Shown: positions 36,695-46,359, numbered from the stretch's first letter. The stretch is 64,000 nucleotides of DNA from Clostridium homopropionicum DSM 5847 (GCF_001263795.1 NZ_LHUR01000010.1:62001-126000), one strand, 5' to 3'. Numbers and translations are program-made. The notes: generated by a model not told the origin, from the letters alone.

Positions 36695-37336
36695 CTAGGT
36701 GTTTTCACTGAGTTTTAGAAATAAACGAGTTATATTAGTTTTAGATAGTTTTCCAATAACCTTTACCTTATCCCCGTTTCCTTCTGAAATTCTTTCAATA
36801 ACTGGAAGACTGTCTACTTCCCTTTCAATAATCTTTTTAGCAGCTTCATAAGCTGAATCTTCTGGTTCTACAAATACTATGTTAGGCATCCTAGTCATAA
36901 TAATACCAACAGGAACCTTATTAATATCAGTACCACCAATAGCAGTTTTAAGGAAGTCTTTTCTTGATACTGCTCCGACTAAATAACCATTGTTTTCAAT
37001 AAATATTGTACCCACATCATTTAAGAACAAATTTACTATAGCGTTATACACTGTAGTTTGCTCATCAATGGTAACTGGTTTAGTCATGACATCTTTAACT
37101 TTTATCTTTCGTATGTAGTCGTAAATCAAACTTGAGGAGGACTTTTGAGAACATATATACCCAACCTTAGGTCTCGCTTCAAGTATTCCTGTCATAGTAA
37201 GAATAGCTAGGTCTGGTCTTAATGCCGCTCTTGTAACACCAATTTTACTTGCTAATTGCTCACTTGTTATAGGCTGATTTGCTTTAACTAACTCAATAAT
37301 ATCTTTTTGTCTAGTTGATAAATTAATTTTTTTCAC
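36695..37336 (-). CDS. ccpN: CcpN/YqzB family transcriptional repressor (HTH plus two CBS domains)
   Basis: A 213-aa regulator. An N-terminal helix-turn-helix (LSTRQKDIIELVKANQPI, then LASKIGVTRAALRPDLAIL) is followed by two CBS domains (VKDVMTKPVTIDEQTTVYNA and GIIMTRMPNIVFVEPEDSAY). In Bacillus, CcpN senses nucleotides and represses gluconeogenic genes; here the neighbour ppdK is an obvious target. GTG 37336 is preferred as start (giving MKKINLSTRQ) because a TATAAT box abuts the ATG at 37357, which also has no ribosome site. Confidence 0.9.
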   Translation of the reverse strand: MKKINLSTRQKDIIELVKANQPITSEQLASKIGVTRAALRPDLAILTMTGILEARPKVGYICSQKSSSSLIYDYIRKIKVKDVMTKPVTIDEQTTVYNAIVNLFLNDVGTIFIENNGYLVGAVSRKDFLKTAIGGTDINKVPVGIIMTRMPNIVFVEPEDSAYEAAKKIIEREVDSLPVIERISEGNGDKVKVIGKLSKTNITRLFLKLSENT

Positions 37337-37473
37337 CTTCCTTTTACCCACCTTCATAATTATATCAAAAACTTTTTAAATAGTATAGCACTTTTTATCA
37401 AATTATATATCATTTTTACTAATTTTTCAGGTGAATAATATACTAATTAGTCATTATGCGTTGTTAAAAACAA

Positions 37474-37499
37474 AAACGACAGTATTATCTGCCGTCTTG
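37474..37499 (-). terminator. Terminator after the DUF4342 gene
   Basis: Minus strand AAGACGGCAG with CTGTCGTTTT (G-U pairs) followed by TGTTTTTAAC. The stop codon of the gene lies in the loop. Confidence 0.8.
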
Positions 37500-38132
37500 T
37501 TTATTATCTTCTTCCCTTTTGTCCATATCATCAAAAGTAACTGTATATTTATATACAGTTTCCTCTTTATTTGATGATTCAACCTTTTTATCAAATTTGT
37601 CTTTTACATCAGAGGTAATATCTTCAACTTTTTCTTTCACGTCAGATCTAAAATCATCAACCTTTTCCTTTACATCATAAGTCATATTTTCAACTTTAAC
37701 TTTTGCATCCTTAGCCTTATCTTTTATAATTTTGTTTACAATTTCTACAGAACCATCACTTTTAACTATTTCTATAGTTATTTTTGTAAATACCGCTGTT
37801 ACAACTCCTAAAGCTAGGATAGGCGGCCATATAAGAGCAACTACTCCTGCTGCTAAACCAGCATTTACAGGAATATCTGTTAAAACTTTATTGTCTTTCT
37901 TAATTCTTATTCTTGTTACATTTCCTTTATTTACAACATCTTTAATCCATTTAACAAATTCATCTTTAGTAGTATACAAATCATCTCTTGAAACTTTTTG
38001 CTTATTTTCAATGTAAATAAGAGCATCTACTACGTTTCCATCACATTCTTCTAATGCCTCTTTAGCTTCTGTGTAAGTAACTTCTGTTCTTTCTCTTATT
38101 ATGTCGATTTTTTCTAAGGATATTTCACCCAT
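37485..38132 (-). CDS. DUF4342 protein with UBA-like N-terminus
   Basis: A 215-aa protein. Residues ~1-45 form a UBA/EF-Ts-like helical domain (RTEVTYTEAKEALEECDGNV). The middle (~60-135) is the DUF4342 segment with one hydrophobic helix (AGLAAGVVALIWPPILALGVV). The C-terminal third repeats DVKEKVxDxxSDVK, a charged helix. ATG 38132 follows GGGAGTGA and comes 1 nt after the recO stop, so they are coupled. Function unknown. Confidence 0.82.
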   Translation of the reverse strand: MGEISLEKIDIIRERTEVTYTEAKEALEECDGNVVDALIYIENKQKVSRDDLYTTKDEFVKWIKDVVNKGNVTRIRIKKDNKVLTDIPVNAGLAAGVVALIWPPILALGVVTAVFTKITIEIVKSDGSVEIVNKIIKDKAKDAKVKVENMTYDVKEKVDDFRSDVKEKVEDITSDVKDKFDKKVESSNKEETVYKYTVTFDDMDKREEDNKQDGR

Positions 38133-38133
38133 T

Positions 38134-38880
38134 TTATTCACTCCCTTTTAAATAGTTTAGTATTTCTAGGCTACTTGGCTTCTTTGAATAACATTGAGAA
38201 ATAAATATACTTAAAATTTTAGATATTTCCTTTTTTATTTCTTCTGTTACATTAAGCCTAGGTATATTTTCTATTGTGACCCTATCTAAAAATTTTAATA
38301 CATTATAGGAACCATAGCTCAAATTTAGCCCATTTAACTTATTGCACTCACTACAGGTTCCACCATGATATTGTATGCTTAAATAATTAGATTTATTTAT
38401 TGTTTTATTGCAAATACAGCATTTATCGAAATTAAATCCATATCCTGTAGATTTTAATATTCTCAGTTCAAAAGCTCTTGCAAGAATCTCCAAATCTACT
38501 GCATTATTTAAAATTAGATAAAATGATTTAATAAGATCCTTAAACAACTCTCTATCACTTTCTTCTTCCTGTAATGCAATTATTATTAGTTCGCAAAGAT
38601 AGGTACCATATGTAATTGAATTTATATCCTTTAGTATACCTTGAAAAGAATCAATTATTTCCACTTCATTTATAGTATATAAATTCTTTCCTCTGAATAA
38701 AATAAATTCTCCAAAACAAAAGGGTTGAGTGGATGATAGAAATTTGCTTTTACTTCGTTTTGCACCTCGTGCAATAGCAGATACTTTTCCTAGTTTATCA
38801 GTAAAAATCCATACTAACTTATCATTTTCTTTATAGTCTTGAGTTTTAAGTACAATAGCATTGGTTTTAAATATTGACAG
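38134..38880 (-). CDS. recO: DNA repair protein RecO, with a probable CTG start
   Basis: RecO loads RecA onto SSB-coated single strands (RecFOR pathway). The conserved N-terminal OB fold (FKTNAIVLKTQDYKENDKL, then VWIFTDKLGK, GAKRSKSKF) is encoded in frame up to 38880, but no ATG, GTG or TTG exists between the upstream stop and this segment. CTG at 38880 fits the usual start (MSIFKT..) and has AGGGGATGG about 4 nt upstream. The product is then 248 aa, the normal length. A four-cysteine zinc site (CCICNK, CSECNK) is present. Taking the first ATG (38664) would lose 72 conserved residues. Confidence 0.9.
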   Translation of the reverse strand: MSIFKTNAIVLKTQDYKENDKLVWIFTDKLGKVSAIARGAKRSKSKFLSSTQPFCFGEFILFRGKNLYTINEVEIIDSFQGILKDINSITYGTYLCELIIIALQEEESDRELFKDLIKSFYLILNNAVDLEILARAFELRILKSTGYGFNFDKCCICNKTINKSNYLSIQYHGGTCSECNKLNGLNLSYGSYNVLKFLDRVTIENIPRLNVTEEIKKEISKILSIFISQCYSKKPSSLEILNYLKGSE

Positions 38881-38906
38881 ACTACCATCCCCTAATTATA
38901 TTATAA

Positions 38907-38918
38907 CCTAATATTAGG
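38907..38918. promoter_or_regulatory. Palindrome in the recO promoter spacer
   Basis: A perfect 12-bp palindrome CCTAATATTAGG lies just upstream of TATAAT (38905-38900 on the minus strand), where the spacer of the promoter would be. The -35 match is poor. Possible operator; regulator unknown. Confidence 0.35.
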
Positions 38919-38947
38919 AATAAATAACTAAATTATTTGATTCTTTT

Positions 38948-39835
38948 TTACTTTTCCTTATAACCAAGTTCCTTCAAAAGAAAGCTACTATCTCTCCATT
39001 CTTTTTTAACCTTTACCCAAACTTGAAGGTTTACCTTTGCTCCAAGGAACTTTTCCATATCTTGTCTTGAATAGGTAGAAATACGTTTAAGCATTTGACC
39101 TCCCTTACCAATTATTATTCCTTTATGTGAATCTTTTTCACATAATATATTTGCATCTATATTATACATACCTTTAGAATCTTTTTTCATTGTTAGTATC
39201 TCTATAGCTATTCCATGTGGGACTTCTTCTGATAATAACTTTAAGGCTTTTTCTCTAATGATTTCTGAAATTACAAATCTTTCTTGCTGATCTGTTATCA
39301 TATCCTCTGGATAGTACTTAGGTCCCTCAGGCATATATTTAACCATTAAGTCTACAAGTAAATCAATATTTTTTGACTTCTTTGCAGAAATAGGAATTAC
39401 CTCAGCAAAATTCATATATTGAGAGTATACTTGAAGAGTTTTAGCAACTAATTCTGGAGGATTTTCATCTATTTTATTAATTATTAAGAATACTGGCTTA
39501 TTAGTATTTCTTAATCCTTCTAGAATCCTTTCATCTCCTTTTCCAATCTCTTCTTGTGGATTAGTCATAAATGCAATTAAATCCACTTCTCCTACAGTAT
39601 CCTCTGCACTTTTAACCATGTATTCTCCAAGCTTATGTCTCGGTTTATGAATACCAGGAGTATCCACAAATATAATTTGAAAATCTTCCTTTGTAAGCAT
39701 TGCTCTTATATTATTTCTTGTAGTCTGAGGCTTACAAGACACTATAGAAAGTTTTTCTCCAATAATGCTATTTATTAGTGTAGACTTACCTACATTTGGT
39801 CTTCCTAAGACAGTAATAAATCCTGATTTAAACAT
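38948..39835 (-). CDS. era: GTPase Era
   Basis: Ras-like GTPase that binds the 3' end of 16S rRNA and assists 30S maturation. The 295-aa protein has [12 protein letters not shown] (G1), [13 protein letters not shown] (G3), NKIDE (G4), SAKKS (G5) and a C-terminal KH domain ([13 protein letters not shown]). ATG 39835 with GGAGGAAA; it follows cdd by 9 nt. Confidence 0.98.
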   Translation of the reverse strand: MFKSGFITVLGRPNVGKSTLINSIIGEKLSIVSCKPQTTRNNIRAMLTKEDFQIIFVDTPGIHKPRHKLGEYMVKSAEDTVGEVDLIAFMTNPQEEIGKGDERILEGLRNTNKPVFLIINKIDENPPELVAKTLQVYSQYMNFAEVIPISAKKSKNIDLLVDLMVKYMPEGPKYYPEDMITDQQERFVISEIIREKALKLLSEEVPHGIAIEILTMKKDSKGMYNIDANILCEKDSHKGIIIGKGGQMLKRISTYSRQDMEKFLGAKVNLQVWVKVKKEWRDSSFLLKELGYKEK

Positions 39836-39844
39836 ATTTCCTCC

Positions 39845-40243
39845 TTATTTCTCCAAATCCTCTTTAGTAAATGCCTTCGGCAGCATATCTTCTAACTTTT
39901 TTATTATATAGTCTTCTTCACTTTTTACTAAAATAATATCTGTATCTTTACTTCCAAACTCACTAATCACTTGTCTGCATATACCACAAGGTGATGTATA
40001 TGTTGATAAATCTCCAACCACAGCTATTGCCTTTAATTTTTTATTTCCTTCAGCTACTGCTTTAAATATGGCAGTTCTTTCAGCACAATTTGTTGCACCA
40101 AAAGAAGCATTTTCTATGTTGCATCCACCATATATATTTTCGTCCTCCATAAGAACTGCTGCCCCAACCTTGAATTTAGAATAGGGCACATAAGCTCTCT
40201 CTCTATATTTTAAGGCTTCTTTTATTAATTTATTATATTTCAT
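39845..40243 (-). CDS. cdd: Cytidine deaminase
   Basis: Homotetrameric zinc enzyme that deaminates cytidine and deoxycytidine for pyrimidine salvage. The 132-aa product has the catalytic NCAERTAIFKA (zinc Cys and catalytic Glu) and the PCGICRQVI zinc pair; YVPYSKFKVGAA is the substrate-binding start. ATG 40243 with GGAGGAAAA. Located between dgkA and era as in Bacillus. Confidence 0.97.
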   Translation of the reverse strand: MKYNKLIKEALKYRERAYVPYSKFKVGAAVLMEDENIYGGCNIENASFGATNCAERTAIFKAVAEGNKKLKAIAVVGDLSTYTSPCGICRQVISEFGSKDTDIILVKSEEDYIIKKLEDMLPKAFTKEDLEK

Positions 40244-40320
40244 ATTTTTCCTCCACAGGATAATTTATTAAATATACTAAGTGTATAAATTATACCATGT
40301 ATTTAGTCCATTTCAAAATA

Positions 40321-41019
40321 TTATAATATTTTGAATATAAGCAATGTAAGTAAGGAACCAAATATTCCCCCAACTAATACTTCCAATATGGAGTGAACCT
40401 CTGAATCTACTCTACTTTGTGCAACTATAAAAGCCATAATGTAACTAAGTATAATAACTGTAGGATCTTCTGTTAGCAATGCTATTGTTGTAGCTATAGA
40501 AAAGGCTATAGCACTATGGCCGCTTGGCATTCCCCCTTTAAGAGGAGTACCTTCCCCAAATATAGCCTTCACAATAACCGTTGCTAAAGAAACTATCACC
40601 AAGCTTAAAAAAATCATATATGGATTTGAATCCTTCACTTTTCTGATAACAATAAAAGTAAAGGGCATTAATCTATCTCCAAATATAATATACCCAACAA
40701 GAACAGAATTTATTGCAGTAATTAATACAGCTCCAGCAGCCACATTCTTAGCTATTTTAGCCAAGGGATGGTAGTAATTTGTTGTCGAGTCTATTGCACA
40801 CTCTACAGCAGTATTAATCATTTCTGCTAATAATACCATTGTTATTGTTAAGGTAATTACTAACAGTTCAACTTTACTTAAATCGTAAAAAAAACATGCA
40901 CTAAGTACTATCAATGACACAATTATATGTATTTTCATATTTCTTTGAGTTCTAGCAGCATATATTATTCCTTGAATAGCATAGTTAAAACTATCTACAA
41001 GTTTTTTTACTTTTTTAAT
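40321..41019 (-). CDS. dgkA: Diacylglycerol/undecaprenol kinase fused to PAP2-like domain, probable ATT start
   Basis: About 232 aa. The N-terminal ~120 residues are a DgkA-type lipid kinase with three helices (SFNYAIQGIIYAARTQRNMKIH, then AEMINTAVECAIDSTT with the catalytic Glu). The C-terminal half is PAP2-like with GMPSGHSAIAFSIA and SRVDSEVHSILEVLVGG, suggesting a phosphatase of isoprenoid or glycerolipid phosphates. The first ATG (40938) would cut into the kinase; upstream codons stay in frame to ATT 41019, which lies 4 nt after GGTAGTGAT and just after a stop codon. ATT is the best start I can find. Confidence 0.85.
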   Translation of the reverse strand: MKKVKKLVDSFNYAIQGIIYAARTQRNMKIHIIVSLIVLSACFFYDLSKVELLVITLTITMVLLAEMINTAVECAIDSTTNYYHPLAKIAKNVAAGAVLITAINSVLVGYIIFGDRLMPFTFIVIRKVKDSNPYMIFLSLVIVSLATVIVKAIFGEGTPLKGGMPSGHSAIAFSIATTIALLTEDPTVIILSYIMAFIVAQSRVDSEVHSILEVLVGGIFGSLLTLLIFKIL

Positions 41020-41027
41020 TTAGATCA

Positions 41028-41528
41028 CTACCTTCTTATATTAAAGTTTTCTAGTATTTCTTCCTCTCTAGGCCTCATTTTAGCCTTATCCTCTTCAGCC
41101 ATATGGTCGTACCCTAATAAATGAAGTATAGAATGGACAGTAAGATAGGATACCTCTCTTAAAAATGAGTGCCCAAATTCTTCACTTTGTTCTTTTGCCT
41201 TTTCTAAAGAAATTACAACATCTCCTAGAATTAGTTCGCCTTCATTCAAGTCTTCAGTTCCAAATTTAAAGTCTAAATATACTTCCTTATATACCTTACC
41301 CTTTGGATAATGGAGCATTGGAAAGGATAACACATCCGTCACCTTATTAATCCCTCTTTGTTCTCCATTAATTTTCATAATTTTCTCATTATCAATAAAT
41401 ATTACACTTATTTCTGTTTTAATATTAACTTGTTCTTTATCTAGAGTATATTCAATTATTTTTTCTACATTCTGAATTAATTCTTCTCCTACCGGTATCT
41501 TATTTTGTCTATTGTCTATATAAATCAT
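41028..41528 (-). CDS. ybeY: rRNA maturation endoribonuclease YbeY
   Basis: Single-strand endoribonuclease for 16S rRNA 3' maturation and quality control. The 166-aa product has the zinc signature [11 protein letters not shown] and the preceding [13 protein letters not shown] and [14 protein letters not shown] start; stop 8 nt before the dgkA start. Confidence 0.96.
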   Translation of the reverse strand: MIYIDNRQNKIPVGEELIQNVEKIIEYTLDKEQVNIKTEISVIFIDNEKIMKINGEQRGINKVTDVLSFPMLHYPKGKVYKEVYLDFKFGTEDLNEGELILGDVVISLEKAKEQSEEFGHSFLREVSYLTVHSILHLLGYDHMAEEDKAKMRPREEEILENFNIRR

Positions 41529-41545
41529 TTCAAAAATATCTCCTT

Positions 41546-43582
41546 TTATTTCTCTGTAGGATACTCTATTCTTTGATGATAAATTCCAGAAAGTGCCTTT
41601 AGAAAAGCTTCTCTAATATTATTTAAATCTTTTAATGTAAGATCACAATTATCTAATTGTCCTTCGTTTAACCTTGCCTTTATTATGTTATTAACCATTT
41701 CCTCAACCTTACCTTTTGTTGGCTCACTTATTGATCTTACAGCCGCTTCCACCGCATCAGCTAGCATTAAGATAGCTATTTCTTTACTCGTAGGAATTGG
41801 GCCAGGATATCTAAAATCATCCTCTTTTACTTCTTCAGGTTTATCACTATTATTCTTTGCAGTAATATAAAAATACTTTACAAGAGAAGTCCCATGGTGC
41901 TGTTGTATAGCATCTCTTATTTCCTTTGGAAGTTTATATTCTTTTGCAATCTCAACCCCATCTTTAATATGAGAGGTAATTATAAGAGTGCTTAAATTAG
42001 AATTAATTTTATCATGAGGATTGTCTTTTGTTACTTGATTTTCTTTAAAGAACATTGGTCTTCTTATCTTTCCGATATCATGATAATATGCACAGACTCT
42101 AGCAAGTACAGGATTTCCTCCTACCTTTTCAGTAGCCACCTCTGCAAGATTTGCAACTAAAACACTGTGATGATATGTACCTGGTGCCTCTAAAAGTAAT
42201 CTCTTTTGAACCGGATGATTAGGGTTAGATAGCTCTAGAAGCTTTATAGTAGTTACAATATTAAATGTACTTTCAAATATAGGTAAAAAGCCTATTGTAA
42301 AAATCGCTGCAGTTATGCTTCCTGCAAAGGAATATCCTGCTTTTTTTAATACTTCAATAGCATTATTGCTAAGTAAAAATCCTACGCTTAAGGTTAAAAT
42401 TACATTCATTACTCCTACAAATAATGCTGCATATAAAATATCATTTCTTTGCTGAAGCTTTTTTAAAGCTACTGCTCCAAGAATACTATTAATTATTGCT
42501 AACAAAGTTATTTCAATATTAAATTGTACTACAGCACTAATTAAAATACAGTTGATAATGTTTGAGGTGACTGAAACCTTATAATTAATTAGCAGTGTAA
42601 AAAGCATAGGAACACATGCTAAAGGAATTAAAAAAGGTGAAATAATAGCTATAGTTCTAGCCAGCAAAATAGATAAACAAGTTAAAATGCTGATTAGAAT
42701 CATGTTGTTTGAGTCTAAATAAATTTCTCTATAGTATCTATAAAGATAAAACCATTGTAAAAACAGAGATAATAATACTAGTACTGCAACAGAGATATAA
42801 GTAAATTTATTGTCATTATTATCAAGAAGGCCTAAATCTCTTAATATTATCAAATCTCTTTCTGTTACTGGTTCTCCTTCTTTAACAATAATTTGCCCCT
42901 TTTTAATAGTAATTGGTTGAACAGACTTTTTAGCATCTGCCTTTAACTCATTAGTTTTTTCTTCATCATAAAAAAAGTTTGGCTTAATTTCTAGAGTACC
43001 AATCCTTATTCCTAAATCTCTAAGGCTTCTTGAAAGCTTTGAACTATTGAAATTTACGGAAATAGCATCTTGAGCTTTTTTCAAATCCTCTTCATTATCT
43101 TTTCTAATATCTAAATCTAATACCTTATCCATAATATTATTCAAGTTTTCTTGTAGTGTTTTTAGCTGAGCTTTATTAAGACTTACCAAAACCCTTAGTT
43201 CATCTTCAGATAAATTAACTTGAGTTTCTTTTTTTAATTGTTCAATTTTTGCATCTTCACTTAAAGTAGTATCAATTAGCTTGTTTGCTTTAAAAAAAAG
43301 ATTATCTAACTGGTCAATAGCTTGATTCTTTATTTCTAAATTTTTATTATATTGCAATGGTACAGCTTCTGCCTTTTGTTGCTGCTTTTCTTCAGTCTTT
43401 AAAGTGTCTGTAACTTCTTTTGTTGCTTTTATATCAACCTTTGCAATATCGCCTTCTTTTAAGGCGTATTTTTTAGTAACAAGGGAAGTGACTATTATTG
43501 CTGATAAAAAAATAAAAGTAAAAATAAAGGTGAGTATTCTCTTAAAATGATTTCTTTCAATAGTATCTCTAATTTTAATCAT
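41546..43582 (-). CDS. pgpH: 7TMR-HD family c-di-AMP phosphodiesterase (PgpH type)
   Basis: Membrane enzyme of 678 aa expected to hydrolyse cyclic di-AMP. One N-terminal helix, an extracellular 7TMR-HDED domain (~50-270, ending [19 protein letters not shown]), seven membrane helices (~275-460) and a cytosolic HD domain ([29 protein letters not shown]) are in order. ATG at 43582; stop 17 nt before ybeY. In Bacillus phoH lies between yqfD and this gene; here only 48 nt separate them. Confidence 0.93.
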   Translation of the reverse strand: MIKIRDTIERNHFKRILTFIFTFIFLSAIIVTSLVTKKYALKEGDIAKVDIKATKEVTDTLKTEEKQQQKAEAVPLQYNKNLEIKNQAIDQLDNLFFKANKLIDTTLSEDAKIEQLKKETQVNLSEDELRVLVSLNKAQLKTLQENLNNIMDKVLDLDIRKDNEEDLKKAQDAISVNFNSSKLSRSLRDLGIRIGTLEIKPNFFYDEEKTNELKADAKKSVQPITIKKGQIIVKEGEPVTERDLIILRDLGLLDNNDNKFTYISVAVLVLLSLFLQWFYLYRYYREIYLDSNNMILISILTCLSILLARTIAIISPFLIPLACVPMLFTLLINYKVSVTSNIINCILISAVVQFNIEITLLAIINSILGAVALKKLQQRNDILYAALFVGVMNVILTLSVGFLLSNNAIEVLKKAGYSFAGSITAAIFTIGFLPIFESTFNIVTTIKLLELSNPNHPVQKRLLLEAPGTYHHSVLVANLAEVATEKVGGNPVLARVCAYYHDIGKIRRPMFFKENQVTKDNPHDKINSNLSTLIITSHIKDGVEIAKEYKLPKEIRDAIQQHHGTSLVKYFYITAKNNSDKPEEVKEDDFRYPGPIPTSKEIAILMLADAVEAAVRSISEPTKGKVEEMVNNIIKARLNEGQLDNCDLTLKDLNNIREAFLKALSGIYHQRIEYPTEK

Positions 43583-43630
43583 CTTATATCACGTCCTTAA
43601 ATTTTATCCTTTTCTCAAGTTTAATTTAGA

Positions 43631-44812
43631 TTAGTTAGTTTTTATGTTTTCATTACTTTCCGTATTATTTTCAAGTTTTTTTGATTCTGCAATATTTTCC
43701 TCAACAATTAATACTACTCGAACTTTATACTTATCTTCTTCAAATTTTGAATCTATAACCTTATCTACTATTCTAACAGATTTATCTAATTTTACAATTA
43801 TGTTATCTAAAAGTTCTTTTGATACCGCATCTATTATTTCCTTTTCATCTAGTTTTTTTGTCTTTTCTTCCAATTCATAATATATATTTTCTTTTATAAA
43901 AAACTTATTTGCTTCTACTTTATCATATATTTTAAATTTATTTTTAGCTTTTTTTATAAAAATGTTCTTACCGAATAAGTTTACATATATTTCTTTTTCT
44001 TCATTACCGGTTCTTTTCTTTTCCTTAATTACTGTATTTACATATGCTACTTCCTCATAGAAAGTCCTTGCTATTACATCTGCTTCTGCATGTACTAAAT
44101 AAGTTTTACCTTCTGCACCCTGTTCTCCTTTGACTAAAACATCTCCTTTTTTTACAATATCTCCATTCTTTACTACAGCTGTTCCTGCTTTGCTATAAAC
44201 TCTAACAATTTCTCCATCTTTATTAGCAACTATATTACTCGGTGTATTTTCATTCTCTACTTCTGGAGGTCCTTGCCTTTCTGCAAGCTTAATATTTAAT
44301 GAAGTCCCTTCAATTCTTGCTCTTACCCACATAATATCTGAATTTTCCATTACAAGCTTCTCTTCTAGTTTATAAACATCTATCTTGTCCTTATAAATTC
44401 CAGACCTTATTCCTAGATTTTTTAATTGGCTTCTTATCTCATAAGGAGAAATGTTTTTTTCTGTTTCAATATTTATTCTCCAAATAAAATTTGAAAGATA
44501 ATAAATTATTGCAGCAAATAATATTGCACCTATAATAAGAGTTTGTCTTTTTTTAGTTTTGAGTATAAAAAAGGATATGCCTCTTCTATTTAATATTATA
44601 ATTCTTGTTCCAGTTTTTTTAGCTATTTCACTTATAGTGCTGTAGTCCTTTAAGTTACTGTCAAAATGAACAGTAGTAATATCTTTTTTATTTATATTCC
44701 TTAGATTAACATTATTCTTCCATAAAAGGTTAATAAATTTTTCTGGCATTATTGATTTAATTTCTATTTTGATAATACCTTTTTTATATTTGCTAAAGCT
44801 GAAATTTTTCAT
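43631..44812 (-). CDS. yqfD: Sporulation protein YqfD
   Basis: A 393-aa mother-cell sporulation membrane protein. One membrane helix (~91-110) separates a short N-terminal domain from an extracytoplasmic part with the BON/barrel-sandwich-like segment DGEIVRVYSKAGTAVVKNGD. Its ATG overlaps the yqfC stop by 4 nt (ATGA), so both are translated together. The exact function is not known; the pair is confined to endospore formers. Confidence 0.92.
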   Translation of the reverse strand: MKNFSFSKYKKGIIKIEIKSIMPEKFINLLWKNNVNLRNINKKDITTVHFDSNLKDYSTISEIAKKTGTRIIILNRRGISFFILKTKKRQTLIIGAILFAAIIYYLSNFIWRINIETEKNISPYEIRSQLKNLGIRSGIYKDKIDVYKLEEKLVMENSDIMWVRARIEGTSLNIKLAERQGPPEVENENTPSNIVANKDGEIVRVYSKAGTAVVKNGDIVKKGDVLVKGEQGAEGKTYLVHAEADVIARTFYEEVAYVNTVIKEKKRTGNEEKEIYVNLFGKNIFIKKAKNKFKIYDKVEANKFFIKENIYYELEEKTKKLDEKEIIDAVSKELLDNIIVKLDKSVRIVDKVIDSKFEEDKYKVRVVLIVEENIAESKKLENNTESNENIKTN

Positions 44813-45096
44813 AAACTATTCCCCTCATAAATAATATCTTTGAACTTTCCTCCGATGATAATAGTGCTTCCACCAATAAATATTATTTCTAACTTTTTCC
44901 CTCGAAGCGATACTACCCCAACATTGGAGTTTATTTTTATTTCATTTTCTTCAAATATTATTATACCTTTATGGTTTTCGATAACTATTTCACTATCCCC
45001 AGTAATAATAATTTTGGGTATGTTCAAAACAACATCTCTAGGAAGCCCCAGCTTTTCTGCAAAGTTTTCCTTTGTATTATAAAATTTGCCTCTCAT
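44809..45096 (-). CDS. yqfC: Sporulation protein YqfC
   Basis: A 95-aa beta-rich protein (LPRDVVLNIPKIIITGD, VENHKGIIIFEENEIKI) of the YqfC/YabP family, found with yqfD in spore formers and usually made in the mother cell. ATG 45096 with AAGGGGAAC. No sporulation sigma box could be assigned with confidence in the 125-nt gap upstream. Confidence 0.92.
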   Translation of the reverse strand: MRGKFYNTKENFAEKLGLPRDVVLNIPKIIITGDSEIVIENHKGIIIFEENEIKINSNVGVVSLRGKKLEIIFIGGSTIIIGGKFKDIIYEGNSL

Positions 45097-45174
45097 TTAT
45101 GTTCCCCTTATTAATTGTTACATAATAATTTATGAATCTAATTAATAATAAATTACTAAATTAAGGCAAAATAA

Positions 45175-45198
45175 AAGACCCAGTTTACACTGGATCTT
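45175..45198 (-). terminator. Terminator after yqeY
   Basis: Minus strand AAGATCCAGT / ACTGGGTCTT (one U-G) with GTAA loop, followed by TTATTTTG. Confidence 0.88.
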
Positions 45199-45221
45199 AT
45201 ACAAGCTATACAGCTATTATA

Positions 45222-45665
45222 TTAACTTAAATTCTGTTTTACCAATAAGCTTACAAGGGAGCCATCTGCACGACCTTTTAGTCTTGTCATAGCAAGTGAC
45301 ATCACTTTTCCCATATCTTTTATACTATTCGCCCCGGTCTCGTAAATTACTTGTTGAACTATATCAGCAATTTCTTCTTGGGTCAACTGCTTAGGAAGGT
45401 ACTCCAATAAAATCTCTATTTCAGAATTAGTTTGATCAACTAAGTCTTGTCGATTTGCCTTTTCAAATTCGGCAACGGCTTCTTTTCTGCGTTTTACTTC
45501 CCTAGAGAGAACTTCAATAATTTCTTCATCATCTAAAGTTCTATTGTCAACTTTTTCGGACTGCAAAACTGCAGCTTTTGCCATAGTTATAGTACTGGCT
45601 CTCAATTTATCTTTGTTTTTCATTGAGACTTTCCAATCCTCTTGTAATTTTTCTTTAAGAGACAT
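45222..45665 (-). CDS. yqeY: GatB/YqeY domain-containing protein
   Basis: A 147-aa all-helical protein like the tail domain of the amidotransferase subunit GatB. It begins MSLKEKLQEDWKVSMKNKDK and contains LPKQLTQEEI and MGKVMSLAMTRLKGRADGS. ATG 45665 is preferred over the TTG at 45686, which would start inside the GAGGG ribosome site. The role of free YqeY is uncertain (tRNA-linked by homology). Follows rpsU by 27 nt, the usual Firmicute pair. Confidence 0.92.
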   Translation of the reverse strand: MSLKEKLQEDWKVSMKNKDKLRASTITMAKAAVLQSEKVDNRTLDDEEIIEVLSREVKRRKEAVAEFEKANRQDLVDQTNSEIEILLEYLPKQLTQEEIADIVQQVIYETGANSIKDMGKVMSLAMTRLKGRADGSLVSLLVKQNLS

Positions 45666-45692
45666 ACCTGAGCTACCCTCTTTCAATAATTC

Positions 45693-45875
45693 TTATCTTA
45701 CCTTTGTCTTTCTTCTTCTTGCTGCTTCTGATTTTTTCTTTCTTTTTACGCTTGGTTTTTCATAATGTTCTCTTTTTCTAACTTCTGATAAAACCCCTGC
45801 TTTTGCACAAGATCTTTTAAATCTCTTTAATGCACTTTCTAATGTTTCATTCTCTCTTAATTTAACTTCTGACAC
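45693..45875 (-). CDS. rpsU: 30S ribosomal protein S21
   Basis: A 60-aa basic protein of the small subunit platform, starting [20 protein letters not shown] and ending in [15 protein letters not shown]. Placed first in the rpsU-yqeY operon behind a strong promoter. Confidence 0.98.
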   Translation of the reverse strand: MSEVKLRENETLESALKRFKRSCAKAGVLSEVRKREHYEKPSVKRKKKSEAARRRKTKVR

Positions 45876-45951
45876 CGATTATCCCTCCCTCCATAGCAGT
45901 ATTAAAACCTAAGTACTTTGAAGTGTACGAGGGCAAAATAGCACATTGGTA

Positions 45952-45981
45952 ATTATACAACATAATTTTACAAGCTGTCAA
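45952..45981 (-). promoter_or_regulatory. Promoter of rpsU-yqeY
   Basis: Minus-strand TTGACA (45981-45976), 18 nt, TATAAT (45957-45952): both hexamers match the consensus exactly. Confidence 0.8.
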
Positions 45982-46014
45982 CTGTTTTCAGCACTTTACT
46001 AAATTTTCATATTA

Positions 46015-46359
46015 TTAACCTGGTGGCCAATTCAATTTTCTTCCACCGATTATATGAAAATGAATATGTGGTACTTCTTGTCCTCCGTCTTTGCCACAAT
46101 TTAGTACAACTCTATATCCGTTTTCTTTGATATTCATTTGCTTTGCAATATCTTTTATAACTCCTAAAGAATGAGCCATTAAATTCAAATCCTCATTAGC
46201 AATCTCATTTATATCCTTTATGTGCTTTTTAGGTATTAGGAGAACATGAATTGGAGCTGTTGGATTAATATCTTCAAAACCAAGTACCATATCATCTTCA
46301 TATATTTTTTTACATGGTATCTCACCTTTTATGATTTTGCAAAAGATACAATCTTCCAT
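46015..46359 (-). CDS. Histidine triad (HIT) family protein
   Basis: A 114-aa nucleotide-binding hydrolase of the Hint group. The triad is EVPHIHFHIIGG; DCIFCKIIKGEIPCKK holds cysteines of a possible structural zinc site. ATG 46359 with AGGAGGTGAT is the start; the GTG at 46368 lies within that site. Likely splits phosphoramidates such as aminoacyl adenylates, by family. Confidence 0.95.
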   Translation of the reverse strand: MEDCIFCKIIKGEIPCKKIYEDDMVLGFEDINPTAPIHVLLIPKKHIKDINEIANEDLNLMAHSLGVIKDIAKQMNIKENGYRVVLNCGKDGGQEVPHIHFHIIGGRKLNWPPG

